DNA from: Paenibacillus aestuarii
Lineage (GTDB): Bacteria; Bacillota; Bacilli; Paenibacillales; NBRC-103111
Direction: 5' to 3'
DNA: 64,000 nucleotides
NCBI RefSeq assembly: GCF_027789125.1
Contig: NZ_JAQFVF010000022.1
Location: 62,001 to 126,000 of the forward strand
A model generated the notes under the pieces. That model saw only the letters and a list, made by a program, of their open reading frames with translations. It was not told the origin of the DNA and made no database searches. A program made the translations under genes and the position numbers. Positions 26,058 through 34,070 of the stretch are shown here, in pieces. The first letter of the stretch is position 1. Each line of letters opens with the position of its first letter.

Positions 26058-26086
26058 TTGACAAAGATATTCAACGGGAGTATGAT
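26058..26086 (+). promoter_or_regulatory. Strong sigma-A promoter of trxB-trxA-tpx
   Basis: TTGACA (26058-26063), an exact 17-bp spacer and TATGAT (26081-26086) lie about 70 bp before trxB. CAAATTAATT occurs both just upstream of the -35 (26046-26055) and downstream of the -10 (near 26106-26115), as a direct repeat flanking the promoter. Confidence 0.8.
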
Positions 26087-26156
26087 GAACTCGTAAAGAT
26101 TGCATACAAATTAATTTTGAAAAATAAAATGCAGCAGTTCAAAGGAGGCCATTCAT

Positions 26157-27092
26157 ATGCATCAAAAAGCCGTTATTATTGGAACCGGGCCGGCGGGATT
26201 GACCGCGGCGATTTATCTGGCGCGAGCCAACTTGTCACCGCTTGTTATTGACGGTATTCAGCCAGGGGGTCAGTTAACGACAACAACCGAGGTCGATAAC
26301 TTCCCAGGCTTCCCGGATGGCATTATGGGGCCTGAGCTGATGGAGAACATGCGTAGACAGGCAGAGCGGTTCGGCGCCAATATGACAGCCGGCCGTGTCA
26401 CCGAAGTCGATCTGTCCAAGCGTCCATTTACCCTTTTCCTTGAAGGCGGAGAGACGCTGACCGCGGACGCCGTCATTATTTCTACCGGCGCCTCGGCGAA
26501 GAAGCTCGGCATTATCGGTGAATCGGAGAATATCGGCCGCGGTGTCAGTACTTGCGCGACTTGCGACGGCTTCTTTTTCCGCAATAAAAAAATCATCGTC
26601 ATCGGCGGGGGCGACACCGCAATGGAAGAAGCGCAGTTCCTGACCCGATTCGCTTCCGAGGTGCGCGTTGTACACCGCAGAAATGAATTAAAAGCATCCA
26701 AAATCATGCAAGATCATGCCCGCGGCAATGCCAAAGTCGCCTGGAGCTTAAACCGCACACCTGTTGAAGTGATGTCGGGACCGATGGGCGTAACCGGCCT
26801 GAAAGTGCTGAACAACGAAACCGGCGAAGAAGAGCTGTTGGAAGCGGACGGTGTCTTCCTGGCAATTGGCCATACGCCGAACACAGGCTTCCTAGGCGGA
26901 CAGCTGCCAACGGATGAGCTGGGCTACTTGCAGGTTATTCCCGGAACTTCCAAAACGGCGATCCCCGGCGTATTTGCTTGCGGCGACGTGCAAGACCGCA
27001 TTTATCGCCAAGCGATTACTTCTGCAGGCAGCGGAAGCATGGCCGCTCTGGATGCAGAGCGATATTTAACTGAATTGCAATTACACGCTTAA
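26157..27092 (+). CDS. trxB: Thioredoxin reductase
   Basis: A 311-residue low-molecular-weight thioredoxin reductase, which passes electrons from NADPH through FAD and a redox disulfide to thioredoxin. It has the FAD motif IIGTGPAGLTAAIY, redox-active CATC near residue 135, NADPH motif VIGGGDTAMEEAQ with VVHRRNELKAS, and C-terminal FAD motif VFACGDVQD. The start follows AAAGGAGG. It leads an operon with thioredoxin and thiol peroxidase (gaps of 22 and 36 nt), so all parts of a peroxide-reducing chain are made together. Confidence 0.95.
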   Translation: MHQKAVIIGTGPAGLTAAIYLARANLSPLVIDGIQPGGQLTTTTEVDNFPGFPDGIMGPELMENMRRQAERFGANMTAGRVTEVDLSKRPFTLFLEGGETLTADAVIISTGASAKKLGIIGESENIGRGVSTCATCDGFFFRNKKIIVIGGGDTAMEEAQFLTRFASEVRVVHRRNELKASKIMQDHARGNAKVAWSLNRTPVEVMSGPMGVTGLKVLNNETGEEELLEADGVFLAIGHTPNTGFLGGQLPTDELGYLQVIPGTSKTAIPGVFACGDVQDRIYRQAITSAGSGSMAALDAERYLTELQLHA

Positions 27093-27114
27093 TATCCCAA
27101 AGGAGGAATGAACG

Positions 27115-27432
27115 ATGTCAGTGACACCAATTTCCGATGCAACAATCAGTAAAGAAGTAGAAGCTTTTGAAGGTACGGCTATCCTTGATTTTTGGGCACC
27201 TTGGTGCGGACCTTGCAAAATACAATTGCCGATTCTCGATGAACTGTCCGCAGAGCTAGGCGACGCCGTCAAAATTGTGAAAATCAATGTCGACGACAAT
27301 CCGGAATCCGCCGCAAAATACGGGATCATGAGCATTCCGACGATTATGGTGTTCCGTGGCGGCAAAGTTGTTGAGCAGTTAACAGGCGTGCAGTCCAAGC
27401 AAACGCTCAAATCCATCGTTGAACAATTGTAA
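27115..27432 (+). CDS. trxA: Thioredoxin
   Basis: A 105-residue cytoplasmic thioredoxin with the classical active site WCGPC (in FWAPWCGPCK), the cis-Pro segment MSIPTIMVF and the KVNVD-equivalent IVKINVDDN. It is reduced by the reductase encoded just upstream and would in turn reduce the peroxidase encoded just downstream. Residues after the active site read KIQLPIL, a slight change from the common KMIAPVL. A strong GGAGG site precedes the ATG. Confidence 0.93.
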   Translation: MSVTPISDATISKEVEAFEGTAILDFWAPWCGPCKIQLPILDELSAELGDAVKIVKINVDDNPESAAKYGIMSIPTIMVFRGGKVVEQLTGVQSKQTLKSIVEQL

Positions 27433-27468
27433 TTCCAATTAGAAATAATTAATAAGGAGGATTTTATC

Positions 27469-27993
27469 ATGAAACAATTAGTAGAACGCACAGGTGTAGC
27501 AACAGCGCTGGGACAGCCTATTACTTTGGTGGGGCCGGAATTGAAAGTAGGGGATAAAGCTCCTGACTTTACGTTAAATAAAGATTTGCTGACTGAGGTT
27601 AACTTGTCGGATTACGATGGCAAAATAAAGCTGATTTCCGTCGTACCGTCCCTGGACACAGGGACTTGCAGCGCACAGACACGCCGCTTTAACGTTGAAG
27701 CGGCTAACTTGGACGAGAACGTCGTCATCCTGACCGTTTCCGTCGACCTTCCGTTTGCCCAAGGCCGGTTCTGCGAAACAGCTGGCATCGATAAAGTCGT
27801 AACACTGACAGATTACAAGCACCGCTCTTTCGGCGAAGCCTATGGCGTGCTGATTAAAGAGCTGCAGCTCGATCAACGAGCCGTCTTTGTCTTGGATGCT
27901 GACAACACAATCCGCTATGTGGAGTACTTGGCGGAGATGGGCGAGCATCCGAACTATGACGCGGCTTTGGCTGCTTTGAAGGAGCTTGTTTAA
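27469..27993 (+). CDS. tpx: Thiol peroxidase (atypical 2-Cys peroxiredoxin)
   Basis: A 174-residue Tpx that reduces hydrogen and alkyl peroxides using thioredoxin. The peroxidatic Cys lies in VVPSLDTGTCSAQTRRFN (Tpx signature PSLDT-x-x-C), and the resolving Cys in FAQGRFCETAGI. The Thr/Arg catalytic residues are present. It is third in the trxB-trxA-tpx operon and ends at a strong terminator. Confidence 0.94.
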   Translation: MKQLVERTGVATALGQPITLVGPELKVGDKAPDFTLNKDLLTEVNLSDYDGKIKLISVVPSLDTGTCSAQTRRFNVEAANLDENVVILTVSVDLPFAQGRFCETAGIDKVVTLTDYKHRSFGEAYGVLIKELQLDQRAVFVLDADNTIRYVEYLAEMGEHPNYDAALAALKELV

Positions 27994-28003
27994 TATAGAT
28001 GAG

Positions 28004-28034
28004 AAAAAGGCTGCCATTGTTGGCAGCCTTTTTT
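28004..28034 (+). terminator. Intrinsic terminator of trxB-trxA-tpx
   Basis: AAAAAGGCTGCC pairs with GGCAGCCTTTTT. A T-run follows. Confidence 0.95.
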
Positions 28035-28108
28035 GTATGTGCGGGGCCCCGCTCGTCGGCAATGCTGTAGCCTAGCAAAATCGGACTTCAGAAGCAGCGT
28101 TCCTCGCG

Positions 28109-30415
28109 CTAAACCAGCTTGCTGCCCTTGTGCATGGCTTCGCCGCACAAGGGACACGCCTTCGCCGCACGCTGCGCTTCCTGCGGCGAAGAGATCCGCG
28201 CCCAAGCGTTGCACCGCCCGCTTGAGCACACCCACGCCGCGACGCGCTCGCCCGCGGCGCTCTTCACGCGCGCAACAGCCGCCTTGCTGGGGGCGGCTGC
28301 CGCGCGCACAGGGCCAGCCCCTACCGGGCTGGCCGCCACAGCTTTGTCCGCGCCAGGGAACGCGGACACAAGAAAGCGGGAAGGCTCCGCCTTCTTCCCG
28401 CGAAAAAACACCGGCGAGCTGATCAGCAGCTCCGCCTTAGCCCGAGTGACGGCGACGTAAGCGAGCCGCCGTTCCTCCTCCAACGCGGCGTCCGACTTGT
28501 CGCGCCGCGTGGCTCCTGCCAGCAGGACATCGTCCAGCTGGTCGGCCGCAAGCGCCGAGCTGTGCGGCATGTTGCCTTCGATCGCACAGAGCAGGTACAC
28601 AATCGGGAACTCAAGACCCTTCGATTTGTGAATGGTCATAAGCGCGATTTTGTCTGCGCCGTGTTCTCTTTTGGCGGCATGCATTTCGTTGCGTTTTTCT
28701 GCGACTTCATGGATAAAATATAGAAACTGTTCCACCGTATCGAATCTCTTGGCGGATGCTTCCAACTCATCGAGCGTTTCCTTCAGCATTTCTTTGTGAT
28801 GCGACAGCTTGCTGCGCTTATTCGTTTCCAGGAACGAATCATAGAAATCTTTGCGGATCGCTTGAATAGCCGTCAGAGGCTTCATATCAGCCAGTGATTT
28901 GATCAGCTTAATGCGGTTTTTAAGCTTTTCTTTTTGAAATTCTTTCAGCAGCGGCAGCCCGAGCAGATGAATAAGCGGCCACTTTTTCGCCTGAACCGCC
29001 TCTTGCTCCTGAATGATTCGCATGCCTTGCTCACGGCCGATGTACAAGCTGGGCAGCACGCCTTCCATAGCTTCAAAATTGCGACGCTCGTGAGATAGGC
29101 GGAGGTGATCGATGATGGGCTTGACCATCCATTGTTCGTAAAAGGAATCACTGCTGCCATAATCGATAAACGGCAAATTGTGCAAAATCAGCTGCTCAAT
29201 GATCGCGCGGCTGTTGCTGGCGCTGCGGTAGAGGACAGCCATGTCGCCGTAGCGACCGCCCGCTTCGATCCGCTGGCGGATATCGTCAATCAGCCATTCT
29301 GCCTCGTCGTCGCTGCTGACCGGCCGGATGTACTGCGGCTTGCATTCGCTTTGACGCGTGGCGAGCAGCGTTTTGTTTTTACGCTGCACGTTATGCCGGA
29401 TAATGGCGTTCCCCAGCCCGACAATGCTGGCCGTGGACCGGTAATTGATGTCCAGCGTAACCGTTTTGGCCGATTCATATTTCTCATGGAATTGCAAAAT
29501 AAATTCGTTCCGTGCGCCGTTGAACGAGTAGATCGTCTGGTCATCGTCGCCGACGACCATCAGGTTATGATGGTGCTGAGCGATCATTTGAATGATCTCA
29601 TACTGCACGGTGTTCGTATCCTGAAACTCATCGACGCTTATATACGTGAACTTGCGCTGCAAGGAGCGCAGCACATCCGGATTCGTTTGCAGCAGTTCGT
29701 GCGCCTTGACCAAAATATCGTCGAAATCCATCTTGTGCTGCTCGAGTTTCCATTGCTCATATGCCTGAAAAATCTGCTTGATTTCCTGCTCCTCTTCCGT
29801 CTTTTCCGGGAGCGTAGCGATATCTATCAGCTGCATTTTGTAAGAGGACAGCAGGGACAGCAGCACCTCAGGCTGATACGTATCTTGCAGCCCCTTACTG
29901 AGCAAGATGCGCTTGATGACGATTTGCTGGTAGCGGCTGTCACTAATGATTTCCTGCTCCCAGCCGTTCATGCGCAGCGTGCGAAGACAGAAGGCGTGAA
30001 ACGTACGCACCTGCATCATCGCGGAAACACCGGGACCGAGACCCGGCATCCGGGTGATCCGCTCTCGCATTTCTTCAGCGGCCTTTTTGGAAAACGTGAT
30101 CAGCAGCAGATTGCCCGGATGAATGCGATGGACGGATAGCAAATAGGCGACCCGGCAGACGAGGACGGTTGTTTTGCCGGATCCGGCGCCGGCTAAAGTA
30201 AGCAGCGGACCTTTGAAGTGACGCACCGCCTGTACTTGAGGCCGGTTCAAATGAATGCCTTGACGCTCCAGCTCGCGAAAGAATCCCGCATCGGTCTCTT
30301 CATCAGAGATGAAGTCCTGGCTGGTAGACAGCTGGGCCATACGGGCATGCGGAATCGGCCGCTTGGCCTCGTGACCGGTACCGAAGGGAGTAGGGTATAA
30401 CGTATGTGTATGCAA
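28109..30415 (-). CDS. UvrD/Rep-type DNA helicase with C-terminal zinc-finger-like tail
   Basis: A 768-residue superfamily 1A helicase, similar in length and layout to B. subtilis YjcD. Motifs include Walker A AGAGSGKTT (near 80), ITFSKKAAEEM (Ia), VDEFQDTN (II), VGDDDQTIYSFNGA (III), YRS (IV), LMTIHKSKGLEFPIVYL (V) and YVAVTRAKAELLI (VI). It would unwind DNA 3'-to-5' in repair or replication restart. The last 60 residues hold a Cys pattern (VCSSGRC...ACPLCGEA), probably a DNA-binding zinc ribbon, after an Ala/Pro/Val-rich linker. The start is TTG with AGGTGA seven nt upstream. Local GC rises sharply in the C-terminal linker. Confidence 0.88.
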   Translation of the reverse strand: MHTHTLYPTPFGTGHEAKRPIPHARMAQLSTSQDFISDEETDAGFFRELERQGIHLNRPQVQAVRHFKGPLLTLAGAGSGKTTVLVCRVAYLLSVHRIHPGNLLLITFSKKAAEEMRERITRMPGLGPGVSAMMQVRTFHAFCLRTLRMNGWEQEIISDSRYQQIVIKRILLSKGLQDTYQPEVLLSLLSSYKMQLIDIATLPEKTEEEQEIKQIFQAYEQWKLEQHKMDFDDILVKAHELLQTNPDVLRSLQRKFTYISVDEFQDTNTVQYEIIQMIAQHHHNLMVVGDDDQTIYSFNGARNEFILQFHEKYESAKTVTLDINYRSTASIVGLGNAIIRHNVQRKNKTLLATRQSECKPQYIRPVSSDDEAEWLIDDIRQRIEAGGRYGDMAVLYRSASNSRAIIEQLILHNLPFIDYGSSDSFYEQWMVKPIIDHLRLSHERRNFEAMEGVLPSLYIGREQGMRIIQEQEAVQAKKWPLIHLLGLPLLKEFQKEKLKNRIKLIKSLADMKPLTAIQAIRKDFYDSFLETNKRSKLSHHKEMLKETLDELEASAKRFDTVEQFLYFIHEVAEKRNEMHAAKREHGADKIALMTIHKSKGLEFPIVYLLCAIEGNMPHSSALAADQLDDVLLAGATRRDKSDAALEEERRLAYVAVTRAKAELLISSPVFFRGKKAEPSRFLVSAFPGADKAVAASPVGAGPVRAAAAPSKAAVARVKSAAGERVAAWVCSSGRCNAWARISSPQEAQRAAKACPLCGEAMHKGSKLV

Positions 30416-30538
30416 AATGTATCACCTGTTCATGCGTTTCTAGGAGTATCCATTCTATCACATTTGCAAACGCAATAGGGGCATGTCATCATACAAGTAA
30501 TACTTTCCATTTTTTTGCAAGGGTGGAGGTTTGAACTC

Positions 30539-31351
30539 ATGATCGCTTATATCAAATTGCTATGGGGCCAATTTCTGCGGGATGATGCGCTGGGACTGGC
30601 CGCGCAGTGCTCCTACTTTTTTTTGCTATCGATATTTCCTTTCTTAATCTTCGTGATCAGCTTGCTCGGTTACTTGCCGTTCACAACCCAGGATGTCATT
30701 GCTCTGGTTCATGAGTATACGCCTGTGGCGGTCGCCGGATGGCTGGAAGATACGCTATCCAGCTTGTTGGATGTGAAGCGGGGCGGGACGCTGTCATTTG
30801 GCTTAATTTTCTCGTTGGTGAGTGCCAGCGCGGCGATGAATGCAATCGTCCTTGCCGTCAATAAAGCTTACGGCTTGCCCGAACGAAAAAGCTTCATCCA
30901 CTCACGTTTTTTGGCTGTCATGCTGACGATCGGCATGCTCATTGTCATTGCCTCGGCGCTGGTGTTGAGCGTGTTCGGCCATTATATCGGCGATTGGATG
31001 CACGCTCACGTTCATATTCCAATGACGCATGTCGATGTGTGGAACAATTTACGTTGGATTGTCAACTTTATTATCGTGTCCATCGTCTTTATCGGCATCT
31101 ATTACATTGCTCCGAACACCTGTTTGACCTGTAAAAGCGTGCTCCCAGGGGCGCTGTTCGCCAGTGTCGGCTGGCAGGCAACTTCTTTGGGATTCTCCTA
31201 CTATGTTAATAATTTTACGAGCTACAGCACCACTTATGGAAGTCTAGGGGGCGTAATCGTTCTGATGACCTGGTTTTACATATCAGCGCTTCTCATCATT
31301 GTCGGCGGGGAGATTAACGCCTTACGGCACATCCGATTGCAAAAGAATTGA
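30539..31351 (+). CDS. YihY/BrkB-family membrane protein
   Basis: A 270-residue protein with six or so transmembrane helices of the YihY (formerly RNase BN)/virulence factor BrkB family. Typical segments are DDALGLAAQCSYFFLLSIFPFLIF near the N-terminus, the SFGLIFSLVSASAAMNAIVLAVNKAYG region, YYIAPNTCLTCKSVLPGALFASVGW and TTYGSLGGVIVLMTWFYISALLIIVGGEINA. Its molecular role is not established; it is not a ribonuclease. ATG 30539 is chosen for the GTGGAGGT ahead of it. Confidence 0.85.
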   Translation: MIAYIKLLWGQFLRDDALGLAAQCSYFFLLSIFPFLIFVISLLGYLPFTTQDVIALVHEYTPVAVAGWLEDTLSSLLDVKRGGTLSFGLIFSLVSASAAMNAIVLAVNKAYGLPERKSFIHSRFLAVMLTIGMLIVIASALVLSVFGHYIGDWMHAHVHIPMTHVDVWNNLRWIVNFIIVSIVFIGIYYIAPNTCLTCKSVLPGALFASVGWQATSLGFSYYVNNFTSYSTTYGSLGGVIVLMTWFYISALLIIVGGEINALRHIRLQKN

Positions 31352-31433
31352 AAGTCTGCCATCAGGGACAGACATAGACCTTCCATGAGCTAATATATTT
31401 AGAAGCGGAGGGTATTATGGGGAGGTGTTCCTG

Positions 31434-32234
31434 GTGTCAAATGCGTTTGTTGCACGTTCGCTGGATGAGATTCGCTTTTGGTCGCGCATTATGAAAGAAC
31501 ACTCGCTCTTTTTGAAGCTGGGCTTCCGCTGTGATGATACGCAGCTCATTCAGGAGGCTAATCAATTTTACCGCGTTTTTGAGGAGATTGAGGCCAAAGC
31601 GCAAGCGTTCACTGTGCAGACGGATCCTGAAACGATCAAACGGTTTAATATTGAAGTACATACCTCAATCACCTATATTTGGGCCTTCAAAAGAAGGGTG
31701 CTGGGCCTCATTCTTCAGTGCCAGCTTCCTGGGGCCAACAATTTCCCATTGCTTGTTGATCACACAAGCAGGGAGGCCTACTATTTCAGAAATCGTCTGG
31801 AAGAGCTAAATGCAGGCCGTTTGGAGCCCCTGCCAGACGCGATTATTGATGAGAACGTGTTCTTTTTACGGATTATGGCCGATCATGCCAAATTCATCGG
31901 ACATCTGTTGGATCCGTCGGAGCGCTCGCTTGTGGAGCAGGCGAGGAATTTCAGCCATGATTTTGACCAGCTGCTGTACCAAGCGGTTGACCTGAGTTCG
32001 ATGCGGCCACAATCGCAAACACAGCCTTTGCTCGATCAATTCCTTGACCAGAACCGGGTCTCCGTCAAGTCGTTGCGTGATTTCAAGAAAACCGCCAGCG
32101 AGTTAATCGACGCCTGTCGAATCAAAAGCATTATTCACCCGCTGCTCGCGGATCACGTGTTCCGAGAGGCGGAGAGATTTTTGGAAATTATTGATATGTT
32201 TGAGGCCAGTTTGACCGGTAAGCCGGCGATATAA
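31434..32234 (+). CDS. DUF2935 family protein (helical, ferritin-like repeats)
   Basis: A 266-residue all-helical protein of the DUF2935 family, with two related helical-bundle repeats. The first has SLDEIRFWSRIMKEHSLFLKLGF, the second VFFLRIMADHAKFIGHLLDP; both show the E/W...M...H-x-x-F pattern with acidic and His residues that might bind metal. Function unknown; it is common in spore-formers. GTG 31434 is preferred since GGGGAGG ends eight nt upstream. Confidence 0.78.
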   Translation: MSNAFVARSLDEIRFWSRIMKEHSLFLKLGFRCDDTQLIQEANQFYRVFEEIEAKAQAFTVQTDPETIKRFNIEVHTSITYIWAFKRRVLGLILQCQLPGANNFPLLVDHTSREAYYFRNRLEELNAGRLEPLPDAIIDENVFFLRIMADHAKFIGHLLDPSERSLVEQARNFSHDFDQLLYQAVDLSSMRPQSQTQPLLDQFLDQNRVSVKSLRDFKKTASELIDACRIKSIIHPLLADHVFREAERFLEIIDMFEASLTGKPAI

Positions 32235-32239
32235 CTAAG

Positions 32240-32282
32240 AAGCTGTTTGAAGATCGGATGCCGATGTTCAAACAGCTTTTTT
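32240..32282 (+). terminator. Intrinsic terminator after the DUF2935 gene
   Basis: AAGCTGTTTGAA pairs with TTCAAACAGCTT, followed by TTTT. Confidence 0.93.
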
Positions 32283-32348
32283 GTTCGAGTAAAACCTCTC
32301 ATTTAAGGGGAAATTATAAAAAACTGTCACACATGGAGGCTTTTGATC

Positions 32349-34022
32349 TTGAAAAGTCAAACGAAGCAATTGTCCATCTTCGCTTTAGGCGGCGTAGGGG
32401 AAATCGGAAAAAACATGTATGCCATCCAGTATGCGGACGATATCGCCGTGATCGATTGCGGCTCCAAATTCCCTGACGAAAGCCTGTTAGGCATTGATCT
32501 GATTATTCCCGATATTACCTACCTGATCGAAAACAGCGAGAAAGTCCGGGCGCTGATCATTACCCACGGGCATGAGGATCATATCGGCGGGATTCCCTAT
32601 GTCATGAAGCAGTTAAATATACCGATTTATGCGACCCGGTTAACGATGGGGTTGATTGAGGTGAAGCTAAAAGAGGCCGGGCTGCTTGCCGATACGGAGC
32701 GGCATGTGATTCATGCGGAGACAAGCCTGACATTAGGGGCGTTAACAGCTACGTTCTTCAGGACAAACCACAGCATTCCCGACTGTCTGGGAGTAGCCTT
32801 TCACACACCGGAAGGTACTGTCGTTCATACAGGCGATTTCAAATTCGATCTGACACCGGTAAGCGGTCAGTATCCAGATCTGCATCGGATGGCCACGATT
32901 GGCAGCAGCGGCGTCCTCGCCTTGCTTTCCGAGAGCACCAACGCCGAGCGTCCCGGCTTCACACCGTCAGAAAGAATTGTAGGCGAATCCATTGCAGAAG
33001 CTTTCATTAAAGCAAAGCAAAAAGTATTCCTATCCACATTCGCGTCCAATGTGCACAGGCTGCAGCAGGTCATTGATGCGGCGATGCTGACAAATCGCAA
33101 GCTGGCGCTGCTGGGGCGCAGCATGGTGAATGTCGTCAGGATCGCATCTGAGCTCGGTTATTTGACGATTCCCGAGGGCCTCTTGATCGAAGCGAATGAG
33201 GTGGGCGGGCTGGCTCCGGAAAGGGTTGCGATCCTCTGTACCGGCAGCCAGGGAGAACCGATGGCGGCGTTGTCGCGGCTGGCCAGCAACAGCTACCGCC
33301 AGGTCGAGGTGCTGGCAGGGGATACCGTCATCCTTGCGGCCACCCCGATTCCGGGCAATGAACGGAATGTGGCGCGAACCGTAGATAATTTGCTGCGTTT
33401 AGGCGCCAAGGTGATCTATGGCTCGGGCACAGTCACCGGGATGCATGTCTCGGGTCATGCCAGCCAGGAAGAACTCAAGCTCATGCTGACGCTCATGAAG
33501 CCCCGATATTTTATTCCGATTCACGGCGAGTTCCGCATGCTCCATCAGCATGGCCTTCTGGCGGAAGCGGTCGGCGTCGAACCGGGGAACACCTTCATTC
33601 TAAACAACGGTGACATCGTAGATATCGAGAACGGCCTCGCACGGCAGGCCCGCAAAATTACAGCGGGGAATACGCTCGTCGACGGCTGGGGGATCGGCGA
33701 TGTCGGTAATATTGTACTGCGCGACCGCAAGCATCTGTCCGAAGACGGTATTCTCGTCGTGGTCGTCACGCTGAGCAAAACGGATAGTAAGATTTTGTCG
33801 GGCCCGGATATTATCTCGCGGGGGTTTGTTTATGTACGGGAATCGGAGGGGCTGCTCGATGAAGCGTCGCGGATCGTTTCGGGGACGATCTCTAAGCTGT
33901 TAGCGGAGAATGTCAATCAGTGGAATACCATCAAGGTAAGCGTCAAGGATGCGTTAGGGCGGTACCTGTATGAACATACGGGGAGAAGGCCGGTTATTTT
34001 GCCGATCATTATGGAAATATGA
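32349..34022 (+). CDS. rnj: Ribonuclease J
   Basis: A 557-residue metallo-beta-lactamase/beta-CASP ribonuclease with 5'-exonuclease and endonuclease activity in mRNA decay and rRNA maturation. The start matches the family (LSIFALGGVGEIGKNMY). The zinc motif is THGHEDHIGG, with GDFKFDLTPV, STFASNVHR and the late HASQEELKLM/IHGEF His residues. TTG 32349 is preferred over an in-frame TTG two codons earlier because GGAGG is nine nt upstream. Which of the two Bacillales types (RnjA or RnjB) it is cannot be decided with confidence. Confidence 0.9.
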   Translation: MKSQTKQLSIFALGGVGEIGKNMYAIQYADDIAVIDCGSKFPDESLLGIDLIIPDITYLIENSEKVRALIITHGHEDHIGGIPYVMKQLNIPIYATRLTMGLIEVKLKEAGLLADTERHVIHAETSLTLGALTATFFRTNHSIPDCLGVAFHTPEGTVVHTGDFKFDLTPVSGQYPDLHRMATIGSSGVLALLSESTNAERPGFTPSERIVGESIAEAFIKAKQKVFLSTFASNVHRLQQVIDAAMLTNRKLALLGRSMVNVVRIASELGYLTIPEGLLIEANEVGGLAPERVAILCTGSQGEPMAALSRLASNSYRQVEVLAGDTVILAATPIPGNERNVARTVDNLLRLGAKVIYGSGTVTGMHVSGHASQEELKLMLTLMKPRYFIPIHGEFRMLHQHGLLAEAVGVEPGNTFILNNGDIVDIENGLARQARKITAGNTLVDGWGIGDVGNIVLRDRKHLSEDGILVVVVTLSKTDSKILSGPDIISRGFVYVRESEGLLDEASRIVSGTISKLLAENVNQWNTIKVSVKDALGRYLYEHTGRRPVILPIIMEI

Positions 34023-34070
34023 ACTTGAAAGCCCCTCGCCTGATGGATCAGGCAAGGGGCTTTCAAGTTC
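34021..34070. terminator. Long bidirectional hairpin between rnj and pyruvate kinase
   Basis: Two 24-nt arms, GAACTTGAAAGCCCCT... and its complement ending in TTTCAAGTTC, pair with one mismatch around a two-base loop and touch both stop codons. There is no clean U-tract, so it may act as a transcript-end stabiliser as well. Confidence 0.75.

Noticed and set aside
26042-26251. 69-residue frame ahead of trxB
   Set aside because: It contains the trxB promoter (TTGACA/TATGAT) and runs into trxB in another frame; the ribosome-binding site for trxB explains the sequence.
29105-30139. 344-residue plus-strand frame over the helicase
   Set aside because: Shadow of the helicase gene, whose seven motifs are intact on the minus strand.
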